Shown here in pieces: positions 13,044-21,198 of a stretch of 64,000 nt of DNA (position 1 is the stretch's first letter; every line of letters begins with the position of its first letter). The translations under genes and the position numbers were made by a program. The notes under the pieces are model-generated. The model saw only the letters and a list, made by a program, of their open reading frames with translations. It was not told the DNA's origin and did no database searches. Source of the stretch: Ereboglobus sp. PH5-10 (GTDB lineage: Bacteria; Verrucomicrobiota; Verrucomicrobiia; Opitutales; Opitutaceae); assembly GCF_029504735.1 (NCBI RefSeq), contig NZ_JAQFIP010000001.1, positions 433,550 to 497,549 of the forward strand, written 5' to 3'.

Positions 13044-15890
13044 ATGTCCGCAGAAATCACCAAGAGTTACGAGCCGCACGACGTTGAGAAAAAATGGTAT
13101 TCCGCCTGGATGCAGGCGCGCGCCTTCGCCGCACCCGAGCCAAAGCCCGGCCAGGAAACGCACACCATCGTCATCCCGCCGCCCAACGTCACCGGCATTC
13201 TGCACATGGGCCACGCGCTCAACAACACCCTCCAGGACGTGCTCACGCGCCGCGCCCGCCTCGAGGGCAAGGCGGCTTGCTGGATTCCCGGCACCGACCA
13301 CGCCGGCATCGCCACGCAGACGATGGTCGAAAAACACATCAAAAAAACCGAGGGCAAAACCCGCTACGATCTCGGCCGCGACGAATTTCTGAAACGCGTC
13401 TGGGCCTGGCGCGACGAAAAGGGCGACCTCATCCTCCGGCAACTCCGCGAGCTCGGCTGCTCGTGCGATTGGGACCGCACGCACTTCACGATGGACCCCG
13501 GTTACAGCCGCGCCGTCCTCACCGCCTTCGTCAAACTCTACAAGCAGGGCCTCATCTACCGCGGCAAACGCATGGTCAACTGGTGCCCCGTTTCGCTCAC
13601 CGCGCTCTCCGACGAGGAGGTCGAAATGCGCCCGACCAAGGGCCACATTTACCGCGTCCGCTACGAGCTCGTCGAACCCGCGCCGATTCCCGAGCTTCCC
13701 GAGGACGCCCGCCCGCTTCCGCCCGAGGCGATCAACGACGGACGCGTCACGCACATCGTCCTCGAAACCACGCGCCCCGAAACCATCGCCGCCGACGTCG
13801 CCGTCGCCGTGCATCCCGACGACCCGCGCTACAAAACCCTCATCGGCAAAAAAGTCTGGCGCCCGCTCGGCGAACGCGTGCAGATCGCCATCATCGCCGA
13901 CGCCGCCGTCGATCCCGTCTTTGCCGCCGGCGCGCTCAAGGTCACGCCCGCCCACGACAAAGTGGACTTCGATATCGGCCAGCGCCACAAGCTCCCCGTC
14001 ATCGACAGCATCAACGCCGACGGCACCATGAACGCCGGCGCCGGCCCCGAACTTGCCGGACTCGACCGCTTCGTCGCGCGCAAAAAATCCGCCGAAATCC
14101 TCTCCGAGCGCGGCGCGCTCATAGAGGCCAAGCCCTACGAAAACAACGTCGGCTACTCGCAACGCGCCGGCGTGCCCATCGAGCCGCGCCTCACCTGGCA
14201 GTGGTGGCTCCGCTACCCGCGCGTCGAGGAGGCGAAGCAAGTCGTGCGCGACGGCACGATCAAGTTTCACCCCGAGCGCTGGACAAAAGTTTACCTGAAC
14301 TGGCTCGAAAACATTCAGGACTGGTGCATCAGCCGCCAGCTCTGGTGGGGCCATCGCATCCCCGTTTGGTATCGCAAGGGCGTCGACCGCGACACGCTCA
14401 CGCCCGCCGACCTCGCCGATCCGCAAAAAATCCACGTCTCGCTCGACGGCCCCGCCGATCCCGAAAACTGGACGCAGGAGGACGACGTGCTCGACACCTG
14501 GGCTTCCTCGTGGCTCTGGCCCTTCGCCACGCTCGGCTGGCCCGACGCCGCCGCGATGAAAGCCGCCAACTACGACACGCTCTACCCGACCACCACGCTC
14601 GCCACCGGCGCCGACATCATTTTCTTCTGGGTCGCCCGCATGATCATGGCCGGACTCGAATTCACGCACGAAGGCGAACCCCTGGAAAAACGAATCCCCT
14701 TCAAGCACGTTTATTTTAACGGCATCGTGCGCGACAAGCAGGGACGCAAAATGTCGAAATCGCTCGGCAACTCGCCCGACCCGCTCGACCTCATTAAAAA
14801 ATACGGGGCCGACGGCCTGCGCTTCGGCATGTTGCAAATCGCCCCGCTCGGCCAGGACGTGAAGTTCGACGAGGACCGCATCGAAGGCGGCAAAAACTTC
14901 TGCAACAAACTCTGGAACGCCTGCCGCTTCCGCCAGATGAGTTCGGGTAGCGCGGGCGTCCCGCCTGCGGACAAGGAGCGTCCCGCTCCTTGCCAGGCCG
15001 ACAACTCCTCGCTCGACGCCATCCTCGCGCGCCTAAACCCCGCGCAACTCGACGACGACGACCACGCGCTCCTCGGCGCGCTCCTCGACACCATGCGCGT
15101 GCTCGAGCGCAGCTTCGCCGAGTTCGAATTCGCGACCGCCACGCAGCGCCTGTATTCATTTTTCTGGAACGATTTTTGCGACTGGTATGTCGAGGTCGCC
15201 AAGACCCGCGTGCAGGACCCCGCCGCGAAGACGCACGCGCTCGCCATGCAAGACCTCGTCATCCGCGAGTTTCTGCTCCTCTTCGCGCCCTTCGCGCCCT
15301 TCATCACGGAGGAACTCTGGCACCTCCTCGGCTACGGCGCGGCAAACGACCTGCTGCAAAACACACGCCTCGAAACCGCGGACGAACTGGTTGGCATACT
15401 CAGCAAAAAGGACATGCTCATTTCCGACAGCGCCACCGCGCGCGTGGAAAAACTGCAACAAACCGCCACGCTCGCCCGCCAGCTCAAGGCCGAGCAATCC
15501 GTCGCCCAAAAGCGCGACGTGAAATTCCTCGTCCTTGCCGACGACGCCAACTGGACCGCCCTTTCCTCAAACGCCGCCAAGCTCGCCCGCCTCGTCGGCG
15601 CCGCGAGCATCGAACGCGCCGCGAGCGAACCCGCGCTCCCCGCAATCGTGACGCCGCTCGGCACGCTCTATCTCGACACCGGCGTGAAAGTTGACGCCGC
15701 CGCCGAGCGCGCGCGCCTGACGAAGGAACTTGCGCAATTGGAAAAACACATCGCCGGCACGCAAGCGCGCCTCGCAAACGAAGCCTTTGTCAGCAAAGCC
15801 CCGCCGGCAGTGCTCGAAGGCGCGAAAAAACAACTCGCCGACCAGCAAGCCAAAAAAGCCGAGTTGGAGCGTTTGCTGAAAGCGCTGTGA
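13044..15890 (+). CDS. valS: Valyl-tRNA synthetase with an in-frame repeat-derived insertion
   Basis: Class I synthetase charging tRNA-Val. The 948-residue product has the HIGH-type motif HMGH at 54-57, the editing (CP1) domain around 200-400, KMSKS at 569-573, an anticodon-binding domain and the C-terminal coiled coil (ERARLTKELAQLEKHI). The start at 13044 gives the canonical MSAEITKSYEPHDVEKKW opening; an upstream frame from 12933 was rejected. Residues 634-652 (GSAGVPPADKERPAPCQ) do not fit the family and match the translation of the REP palindromes found 1-2.5 kb downstream. They fall in the linker between the catalytic body and the anticodon domain, where an insertion could be tolerated. 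Confidence 0.95.
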   Translation: MSAEITKSYEPHDVEKKWYSAWMQARAFAAPEPKPGQETHTIVIPPPNVTGILHMGHALNNTLQDVLTRRARLEGKAACWIPGTDHAGIATQTMVEKHIKKTEGKTRYDLGRDEFLKRVWAWRDEKGDLILRQLRELGCSCDWDRTHFTMDPGYSRAVLTAFVKLYKQGLIYRGKRMVNWCPVSLTALSDEEVEMRPTKGHIYRVRYELVEPAPIPELPEDARPLPPEAINDGRVTHIVLETTRPETIAADVAVAVHPDDPRYKTLIGKKVWRPLGERVQIAIIADAAVDPVFAAGALKVTPAHDKVDFDIGQRHKLPVIDSINADGTMNAGAGPELAGLDRFVARKKSAEILSERGALIEAKPYENNVGYSQRAGVPIEPRLTWQWWLRYPRVEEAKQVVRDGTIKFHPERWTKVYLNWLENIQDWCISRQLWWGHRIPVWYRKGVDRDTLTPADLADPQKIHVSLDGPADPENWTQEDDVLDTWASSWLWPFATLGWPDAAAMKAANYDTLYPTTTLATGADIIFFWVARMIMAGLEFTHEGEPLEKRIPFKHVYFNGIVRDKQGRKMSKSLGNSPDPLDLIKKYGADGLRFGMLQIAPLGQDVKFDEDRIEGGKNFCNKLWNACRFRQMSSGSAGVPPADKERPAPCQADNSSLDAILARLNPAQLDDDDHALLGALLDTMRVLERSFAEFEFATATQRLYSFFWNDFCDWYVEVAKTRVQDPAAKTHALAMQDLVIREFLLLFAPFAPFITEELWHLLGYGAANDLLQNTRLETADELVGILSKKDMLISDSATARVEKLQQTATLARQLKAEQSVAQKRDVKFLVLADDANWTALSSNAAKLARLVGAASIERAASEPALPAIVTPLGTLYLDTGVKVDAAAERARLTKELAQLEKHIAGTQARLANEAFVSKAPPAVLEGAKKQLADQQAKKAELERLLKAL
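14943..14999. repeat. REP-like element inside valS
   Basis: GCGGGCG-TCC-CGCCTGC (one mismatch) is followed by a perfect 9-bp hairpin CAAGGAGCG-TCC-CGCTCCTTG. It shares the GCGCGGGCGTCCCGCC half with the REP palindromes at 16647 and 17287 and is read in frame as 19 codons of valS. Confidence 0.7.
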
Positions 15891-15894
15891 GCCT

Positions 15895-15925
15895 CCAAAC
15901 AAGCGGGCGGGACGCCCGCGCTCCC
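15895..15925. repeat. Half REP element between convergent valS and the creatininase gene
   Basis: An 8-nt loop sequence (CCAAACAA) plus the 23-bp right arm of the REP palindromes at 16647 and 17287 lie between the stop codons of valS (15890) and the creatininase fusion (15930). The left arm is missing. Internal pairing (GCGGGCG with CGCCCGC) may give a terminator-like hairpin. Confidence 0.75.
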
Positions 15926-15929
15926 AGGG

Positions 15930-18047
15930 TCACAGCAACCGTGAAATTCGCGCCGCGAGCGCCGCGGTTGCGGCATCCATCCACGCCCTGCCTTTTTCCG
16001 CGGTCGCCGCGGTCGCGTCGCCCATCACGCCGCTTTGGGAAACGTCGCGCGTCATCCACGCAAACGAATCCAGCGGACGCGCGGGGTATTCGCGCACGGC
16101 CTTGTCCATGCGCACGAGCTCCGGCGCGCACGCGAGCATGAGGGCGGTTTCCCATTCGCCGGCGTGGATTCCGTTTTTCGCCTCGTGTTCGGAGAGTTCC
16201 GGCGAGAGCGGCGCCTTTAGCATTCCGGCGCGCATGCCAAGCGTGGATTGGATTTCGCGCAGCGTATAAACAATCACGGGGCTGTTGCCGCCGTGCGTAT
16301 TCAAAATTGCGATACGACCAAAACCCATCGAGCACAACTCCGCCGCCACTTCGCAAAGCACACGGCGCAGCGTCCGCGCCGAGACCGTGATCGTGCCCGG
16401 AAAACCGTCGTGCTCGTTGCTTTTGCCGAACGTGAGCGGCGGCGCGACAAACACGCGACGCGCGGTTTCGGCGGAAAGTTTCGGCAGCGTGCCGGCGAGC
16501 AACGCCTGTCCGAGAATCGCGTCCACGCCGACTGGCAGGTGCGGCCCGTGCTGCTCGATCGCGCCCGTGGAAATGATGACAAGCGCGTTGTGCTTGTCCG
16601 GCAGCGCGTCGATCTGCGCAGGCGTAAATGAAGGAAGGTAATTTCTGGGAGCGCGGGCGTCCCGCCCGCTTGTTTGGGCGGGCGGGACGCCCGCGCTCCC
16701 GGGGTGCCCGGCGCTGCCAAACCTCCATGCTTGCGCGGTTTTCACCAAGCCGGCTTTCACAGGGTTGTTGCGAATATACTCCCGAATACTGGCGAGGTGT
16801 CCCGCATCACGAACGTAGCGGTCATGATAGTCGGACATCCAGAAGGCTCCCTGGCCTCCAAGAATCGCGTTGGCCTTTTTGGCGACAAAAGACTTCCAGG
16901 AATGCACGATGTCGGACACGGCGTGCCCCTCGCGCGTGGCGATGAGCGCGTGCACATGATTGGGCATGACGCACCATTCGAGGAGCGCGTAGCGTTCGCC
17001 GTCGAAATGCAGAAGGGCGTTTTCGACGAGCGCGGCAATGCCGGCATCGCGCAAGTGGCACGCCCCGTGACCGGCGTCCTCATATTCGGCAATGCGTTTG
17101 CGCAGCTCAACGGCGCGCGGATCGTCGGACGGAACGGCGGTTCCATCGTCATTGCAATCGAGTTCGACCCTCCACTGCTCAATCACCTTTGCCGGAACAC
17201 TGTCGTGCAAGCGAAAGGTAATGGACTGGACAAGGCCGGGCTGGTCGAAATGGGGCAAGTAATCGCGAGAATGCCAGCCCTTTCCCGGGAGCGCGGGCGT
17301 TGCGCCCGCTTGTTTGGGCGGGCGGGACGCCCGCGCTCCCAGGCGTTGCGCCAGATGCGCCGCCACCGCGGTCAAAACCGTTTCGCCGTCGAGCGATTCG
17401 TCGGGCGCGAGCGGTTCGGGTTGCTGAAAATTCCCCGGACGAAAATCCGCGTCGCGCACATCGGCCTCGCCGGCGCGTTCGAGATTCGCGCGCACATCGG
17501 CGGCTGACAATCCCAGCACGCGCATCGCGGCGGCCTGCGCGTTCGCGCGCGCCGGGGCTGGCGCGCCGGGATGAAAACTCATCCCGAGCCTGGAAACATT
17601 GACGACGCGGTTTTCCATTTCCCAATCGACATGCGTGTCGAGCGCGACCGTGGCGGCGAGTTCCTCGTTCCAAGGGCTTGTGTTGAAGAAAATAATTTTT
17701 CTGAAACCGGCGGACTTCACCGATTTCACAATCTCGCGCATGTGGTCATAAGCGGTGTCCGCGTCCACTCCGAAAAACGTCGAACGCTGATACGGCGCGA
17801 GCGCAAAACGCAGCGGCGGCAGCACGAGCAGCGAATCGCATTCCATCGCGGCGCGTTTCAAAATCTCGCCTCCGGCAACCTCCTCGGCATCGAGCGGCAG
17901 GCCGAGTCCGTGGTCGGCAAACCCGTGCACGGGCAGCACGACGCTCGTGCGCGCCCTGGCGTCGTCCGAAAGCGCGGCAAACTCCGGCCACGAGTGATGC
18001 GGCCAGAAATTTTCGTGATGCGCGTTCGCGAGCCAGGAGGTGCCCAT
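15930..18047 (-). CDS. Tandem creatininase-family protein with an in-frame RAYT transposase in its linker
   Basis: One uninterrupted 705-codon frame has three parts. Residues 13-236 form a creatininase-like domain without the metal ligands (ADHGLGLPLDAEE where EQHGPHLPVGVD is expected, NTSPWN for NTHGGN). Residues 256-443 are a full REP-associated tyrosine transposase, flanked by REP-encoded peptides (237-255 and 450-467). Residues 468-705 form an intact creatininase domain with EQHGPHLPVGVD, NTHGGN and HAGEWET. Creatininase-family enzymes are metal-dependent amidohydrolases; the substrate here is unknown. The start is uncertain: the frame extends to GTG 18122 inside another repeat, but ATG 18047 just before the first domain is preferred. 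Convergent with valS. Confidence 0.8.
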   Translation of the reverse strand: MGTSWLANAHHENFWPHHSWPEFAALSDDARARTSVVLPVHGFADHGLGLPLDAEEVAGGEILKRAAMECDSLLVLPPLRFALAPYQRSTFFGVDADTAYDHMREIVKSVKSAGFRKIIFFNTSPWNEELAATVALDTHVDWEMENRVVNVSRLGMSFHPGAPAPARANAQAAAMRVLGLSAADVRANLERAGEADVRDADFRPGNFQQPEPLAPDESLDGETVLTAVAAHLAQRLGARASRPPKQAGATPALPGKGWHSRDYLPHFDQPGLVQSITFRLHDSVPAKVIEQWRVELDCNDDGTAVPSDDPRAVELRKRIAEYEDAGHGACHLRDAGIAALVENALLHFDGERYALLEWCVMPNHVHALIATREGHAVSDIVHSWKSFVAKKANAILGGQGAFWMSDYHDRYVRDAGHLASIREYIRNNPVKAGLVKTAQAWRFGSAGHPGSAGVPPAQTSGRDARAPRNYLPSFTPAQIDALPDKHNALVIISTGAIEQHGPHLPVGVDAILGQALLAGTLPKLSAETARRVFVAPPLTFGKSNEHDGFPGTITVSARTLRRVLCEVAAELCSMGFGRIAILNTHGGNSPVIVYTLREIQSTLGMRAGMLKAPLSPELSEHEAKNGIHAGEWETALMLACAPELVRMDKAVREYPARPLDSFAWMTRDVSQSGVMGDATAATAEKGRAWMDAATAALAARISRLL
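16647..16700. repeat. REP palindrome, perfect 23-bp arms, 8-nt loop (RAYT 3' side)
   Basis: The left arm starts GGGAGCGCGGGCGTCCCG and the right arm is its exact inverse complement, separated by TTGTTTGG. It lies inside the creatininase fusion frame, just beyond the C-terminal end of the RAYT segment, and is translated as GSAGVPPAQTSGRDARAP. Confidence 0.93.
16719..17282 (-). mobile_element. REP-associated tyrosine transposase (RAYT, Y1/HUH) embedded in a host gene
   Basis: The segment encodes the typical RAYT opening (GWHSRDYLPHFDQPGLVQ then SITFRLHDS), the HUH motif in VMPNHVHALI (H364 and H366 of the fusion), SDYHDRYVRD, and the catalytic-tyrosine block IREYIRNNPVKAGLV (Y424). RAYTs are single-strand endonucleases related to IS200/IS605 TnpA that act on REP palindromes; here both flanking palindromes are present at 16647 and 17287. 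It has no own stop codon and is read through from the upstream creatininase-like domain. All expected catalytic residues are intact. Confidence 0.92.
17287..17340. repeat. REP palindrome, 23-bp arms with two mismatches (RAYT 5' side)
   Basis: Same 54-bp design and same TTGTTTGG loop as the copy at 16647. The left arm carries TG in place of CC, giving two mismatches. It sits immediately upstream of the RAYT coding segment in its reading direction and is translated in the fusion frame. Confidence 0.92.
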
Positions 18048-18106
18048 GACATGCACAATTACAATGAAGCGCGGGATGCGCAACCGAAGTTTCGAGTATT
18101 CCACTT

Positions 18107-18206
18107 TGACCACGGATGACACGGATTAACACGGATTAACACGGATAAATATGCAGGGGCGTCGCTTGCGACACCCTGTTTGTCATCCGTGTAAATCCGG
18201 GGTCAA
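18107..18206. repeat. CACGGATTAA-type arms around a GGGCGTCGC palindrome
   Basis: The left part has four degenerate 9-10-bp units of the type CACGGATTAA (18111-18149). A copy of the GGGCGTCGC palindrome in reverse orientation and with one mismatch follows (18155-18176). The right part has the inverse units (ATCCGTGTAAATCC and GGTC). The element lies between the creatininase fusion and the next gene, and the extreme 5' end of the fusion frame overlaps it. Confidence 0.65.
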
Positions 18207-18300
18207 AAAATCAGAAAATCTTAATTCGGGATGGTCCTCAGGTTTTGCGCGCGAAATACATTTTGCGGTTTTGCGGAAAACAGCGGATAATCCGGGCACC

Positions 18301-19131
18301 ATGAAAAAATCAATCGGTGTCATCGGTCTTGGCATTATCGGCGGCGTGTGGGCCCGCCACTACAACGACGCGGGCGTGCTCGCGGGCGCGTGGAATCGCA
18401 CGCCGCAACCGGATTTTCCGCGGTGGATGCCGTCCGCGCTTGATGTCGCGAAAACGGCGGACGTGGTGCAGATCGTCGTGGCCGATCCGCCGGCGGTGAA
18501 GGGGATTCTCGACGTGATCCTGCCGGCGCTCGGCGCGGGCAAAATCGTCATTCAATCGAGCACGATCGACCCTGCGAGCAGCGAGGAGTTCAAGAAACTC
18601 GTCGAGGGCGCCGGCGCGCGTTACCTTGAGGCGCCGTTCACCGGGAGCAAGCCGGCGGCGGAGCAAAAGAAGTCGGTCTATTATCTTGGCGGCGACGCGG
18701 CGTTGATCGCGGAGGTGGAGCCGTTGCTGTCGCTTGTGTCCGAGTTTCGATACACAATCGGCACCAATGTGCAGGCGACGACGCTCAAGCTGGCGATGAA
18801 CCTGAACATCGCCGGGCAAATGCAGGCGCTCGCCGAGACGCTGACAATGGTGCGCAAGGTGAGCGTGCCGGACGATTTGTTCTTCAAGGTCATCAGGCAA
18901 AACGTGAGCTACTCGGGCGTCACGGCGCTCAAGGAGCCCAAGCTGCGCTCGGGGGATTTTTCGCCACAGTTCTCGGTGAAGCACATGCTGAAGGACATGC
19001 GACTGGCGTCGCGAACGGAGGGCTGCGACGATTTTCCGGTGCTCGACACCGTGCGCGAATGCCTCTTCCACGCCGACCAGGCGGGCTACTCCAACGAGGA
19101 TTTTTCGGCGCTGATCAAATTGCTGAAATAA
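18301..19131 (+). CDS. NAD(P)-dependent beta-hydroxyacid dehydrogenase (3-hydroxyisobutyrate dehydrogenase family)
   Basis: A 276-residue cytosolic oxidoreductase: N-terminal Rossmann fold with GVIGLGIIGG at residues 6-15, the substrate-side segment EAPFTGSKPAAE, and the catalytic-lysine helix TTLKLAMNLNIAGQMQALAE. This family reduces or oxidises short beta-hydroxyacids or semialdehydes; glyoxylate/succinic-semialdehyde reductases look very similar, so the substrate is not fixed. The start at 18301 fits the family opening MKKSIGVIG. It stands alone and ends before a bidirectional terminator. Confidence 0.85.
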   Translation: MKKSIGVIGLGIIGGVWARHYNDAGVLAGAWNRTPQPDFPRWMPSALDVAKTADVVQIVVADPPAVKGILDVILPALGAGKIVIQSSTIDPASSEEFKKLVEGAGARYLEAPFTGSKPAAEQKKSVYYLGGDAALIAEVEPLLSLVSEFRYTIGTNVQATTLKLAMNLNIAGQMQALAETLTMVRKVSVPDDLFFKVIRQNVSYSGVTALKEPKLRSGDFSPQFSVKHMLKDMRLASRTEGCDDFPVLDTVRECLFHADQAGYSNEDFSALIKLLK

Positions 19132-19157
19132 CCGCGGCCCCGGTTGCGATGTGTATA

Positions 19158-19192
19158 AAAAATGCGCGTTGGGAAAACCAATGCGCATTTTT
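19158..19192. terminator. Bidirectional intrinsic terminator
   Basis: AATGCGCGTTGG, a GAAAA loop and CCAATGCGCATT form a 12-bp stem with one G-T pair, preceded by an A-run and followed by a T-run. It lies between the convergent dehydrogenase gene and the gene at 19217-20062 and can serve both. Confidence 0.85.
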
Positions 19193-19216
19193 GCCGGATA
19201 ATATTATAATAAACAA

Positions 19217-20062
19217 TCAAACGAGTTGCCTTATGGAAACGCCCATATTTTTCAGGCAGAATTTAATATTGTAGAATTTCTCATCGACCTTGACCAGCTC
19301 CTTGATGATGTCGTTCGCGGTCGCGTTGGTGTGAAACGCCTTTGGCATCAGTTGAATTTCCTTCACCATGGCCTTGTAATGTTTGTAAACACCGCCTTTC
19401 ACGAAGTCGTCGTTTTCCTTGATGATCTCCATGATGTTTTTGGATATCGCGACCATTTTGACGATCATCGGGCCGTTTTTGCTGCTGTAAGAGGCTATTA
19501 TTTTCTGGGTAATTGCCGCATCCGGCTTCTTCTCGTTTTTGGCGGCGAGCGTTTTCAATTTTGAAAAGTAGGCGCTCGCATCGGCGAGAAGGATTTCGAG
19601 CTCCTTGTGCGCCTTGAGGTAGCGGTCAACGATGCCCTTGGTCTCTTTGCCTCCGGCCTTGGTGGCGTCATCCAGTTCCGCGACCTCCAGCTCGGCGCGG
19701 CTGTAGATGGCGTCGAGCTTGCCCGAAAGGTATGCCAGGGCGCTTTGCTGGATTTTCAGATCGGCCTTGTCGGCCTTCGGGTCGGCCGCGTTCTTTAATT
19801 CATTGATGTGCTGCGTCCGCATTTTGTTCACGGACTGAAGGCGTTTCAGCAGCTTGTCGCGGCCTTTTGCGACGTCCTTGGCCCGGCCCTTCTTGATGAG
19901 TTGCGCCATGGCGTTCGCCTCGGCGTCGAGTTCCTTGAAGGTGACGCTCAGCGTCTTGTTGGAGCGGAGCCAGCATTTCTTGACGCTTTCCTGCGGCTTG
20001 GCCTTTCCGGTCATGGCTTCATATTTTGCGGAGGCTTTTTCCCATTCGGCGAGTGTGTTCAT
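19217..20062 (-). CDS. Unrecognised Lys-rich helical protein
   Basis: The 281-residue product begins MNTLAEWEKASAKYEAMTGK and is almost entirely predicted helix, with many Lys, Ala and Glu and likely coiled-coil stretches around residues 50-130 and 130-230. No signal peptide or membrane segment is seen. I do not recognise the family. Base composition looks lower in GC than neighbouring genes, with codons such as AAA and ATT more frequent, which may mean horizontal origin. The start at 20062 was chosen over an upstream frame to 20320 that runs through non-coding-looking sequence. Stand-alone, with its own terminator and a long upstream gap. Confidence 0.7.
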   Translation of the reverse strand: MNTLAEWEKASAKYEAMTGKAKPQESVKKCWLRSNKTLSVTFKELDAEANAMAQLIKKGRAKDVAKGRDKLLKRLQSVNKMRTQHINELKNAADPKADKADLKIQQSALAYLSGKLDAIYSRAELEVAELDDATKAGGKETKGIVDRYLKAHKELEILLADASAYFSKLKTLAAKNEKKPDAAITQKIIASYSSKNGPMIVKMVAISKNIMEIIKENDDFVKGGVYKHYKAMVKEIQLMPKAFHTNATANDIIKELVKVDEKFYNIKFCLKNMGVSIRQLV

Positions 20063-20382
20063 TGTAGGTTGTTTTATTTGGGTTCGGGTTAAGTTTGACG
20101 ACTCGCTTGAGCGAGGCGATGCGTTGAAAACCAAGAGGAAAAGCGCCGTGGAAGAAAGTGTTTTGTGATTATAATACGCGGGTTTGTTTGTAATTACACG
20201 CGAAGGCGCGTTTTCACGGCGGCGAGACTCCAGGGCGTGGTTGCGCACGACGACTTCGAGCGGGAGGTTCAGACAGGAGTTGCCCCCGCAGGATGACGGT
20301 TTGGCGACGCGATTGAGCAAGACGCAGTTTTTTGGTGGCTAAACGCTCGCCGCTTGCGCCATTTTCCGCGCTGCAAAAACAC
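20063..20382. other. Divergent intergenic region, no gene seen
   Basis: 320 bp between the unrecognised gene at 19217 and the ThrE-like gene. An AT-rich stretch at 20160-20200 contains ATTATAAT (20168-20175), which gives a TATAAT on both strands and could be the -10 of either gene; no good -35 partner was found. No small gene or RNA is evident. Confidence 0.4.
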
Positions 20383-21198
20383 ATGAGTGAAAAGACACCG
20401 GAATCCAACATCCCGCCCCGCGCGCCGCTGACCTTGCAGGAGCATCGCGCGGCGACCGACTTGTGCCTGCAAACCGGCATCCTGCTCATGCAGCACGGGG
20501 TGGAAAGCGCCTTTGTGGAATCGATCACGCGCCGCACGGGTTTCGCGCTCGAGCTCGACCGCGTCGATGTCGCGATCATGGCAAACGCCATCACCGTGAC
20601 GAGCTACGCGGGGCCGCACAGCATGACGCGCGTGCGGCGCAACGAGGATCGCGGCATCAACATGCACGTGGCGATGGAGGTGCAGCGCGCCGCGCTCGCG
20701 TTCGAGTCGGGGGAAATCGACCGCGCCGAATTTGAAAAATGCGTGCGCTCGGTGAAGGCGTTCCGTTATCCGCGCTGGCTCGTGGTGCTCGCGATCGGGT
20801 TGTCGTGCGCGTGCTTCGCGCGGCTGGCGGGGGCGGACTGGACCGGATGCGTGTTTGCGTTTGCGGCAAGCGCCGCGGCGATGGTGGCGCGGCAGGTGTT
20901 CGCGCATTTTCATTTCAACCCGATTGTCGGATTTTTTGCGGCGGCATTTGTCGCCACGTCGATTTGCGCGCAAGCATTGCTGCAGTCGATCGGCACTACC
21001 CCGCGGCTGGCGATGGCGGCGAGCGTGTTGCTGCTGGTGCCGGGGTTTCCATTGATCAACGGCGTCTCGGACATGGTGAAGGGTTACGTGAACACGGGCA
21101 TTTCGCGCATCGCGCTCGCGATGCTGATGGCCCTGGCCACGTGCGCTGGAATCGTGCTGGCAATGTCGGCCTGGGGCACATGGGGGTGGCTGTCATGA
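20383..21198 (+). CDS. Threonine/serine exporter ThrE family, N-terminal subunit (YjjP/DUF1212 type)
   Basis: A 271-residue protein with a cytosolic N-terminal half (LCLQTGILLMQHGVESAFVE and a later YAGPHSMTRVRR segment) and about five membrane helices from residue 125 on, including LLLVPGFPLINGVSDMVKG, a characteristic ThrE/YjjP motif. In Corynebacterium ThrE is one polypeptide; here, as in E. coli YjjP/YjjB, it is split in two. The stop overlaps the start of the next gene (ATGA at 21195-21198), so the two are probably translationally coupled. A start at 20383 was chosen over 20332 because conserved sequence begins later. Confidence 0.85.
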   Translation: MSEKTPESNIPPRAPLTLQEHRAATDLCLQTGILLMQHGVESAFVESITRRTGFALELDRVDVAIMANAITVTSYAGPHSMTRVRRNEDRGINMHVAMEVQRAALAFESGEIDRAEFEKCVRSVKAFRYPRWLVVLAIGLSCACFARLAGADWTGCVFAFAASAAAMVARQVFAHFHFNPIVGFFAAAFVATSICAQALLQSIGTTPRLAMAASVLLLVPGFPLINGVSDMVKGYVNTGISRIALAMLMALATCAGIVLAMSAWGTWGWLS

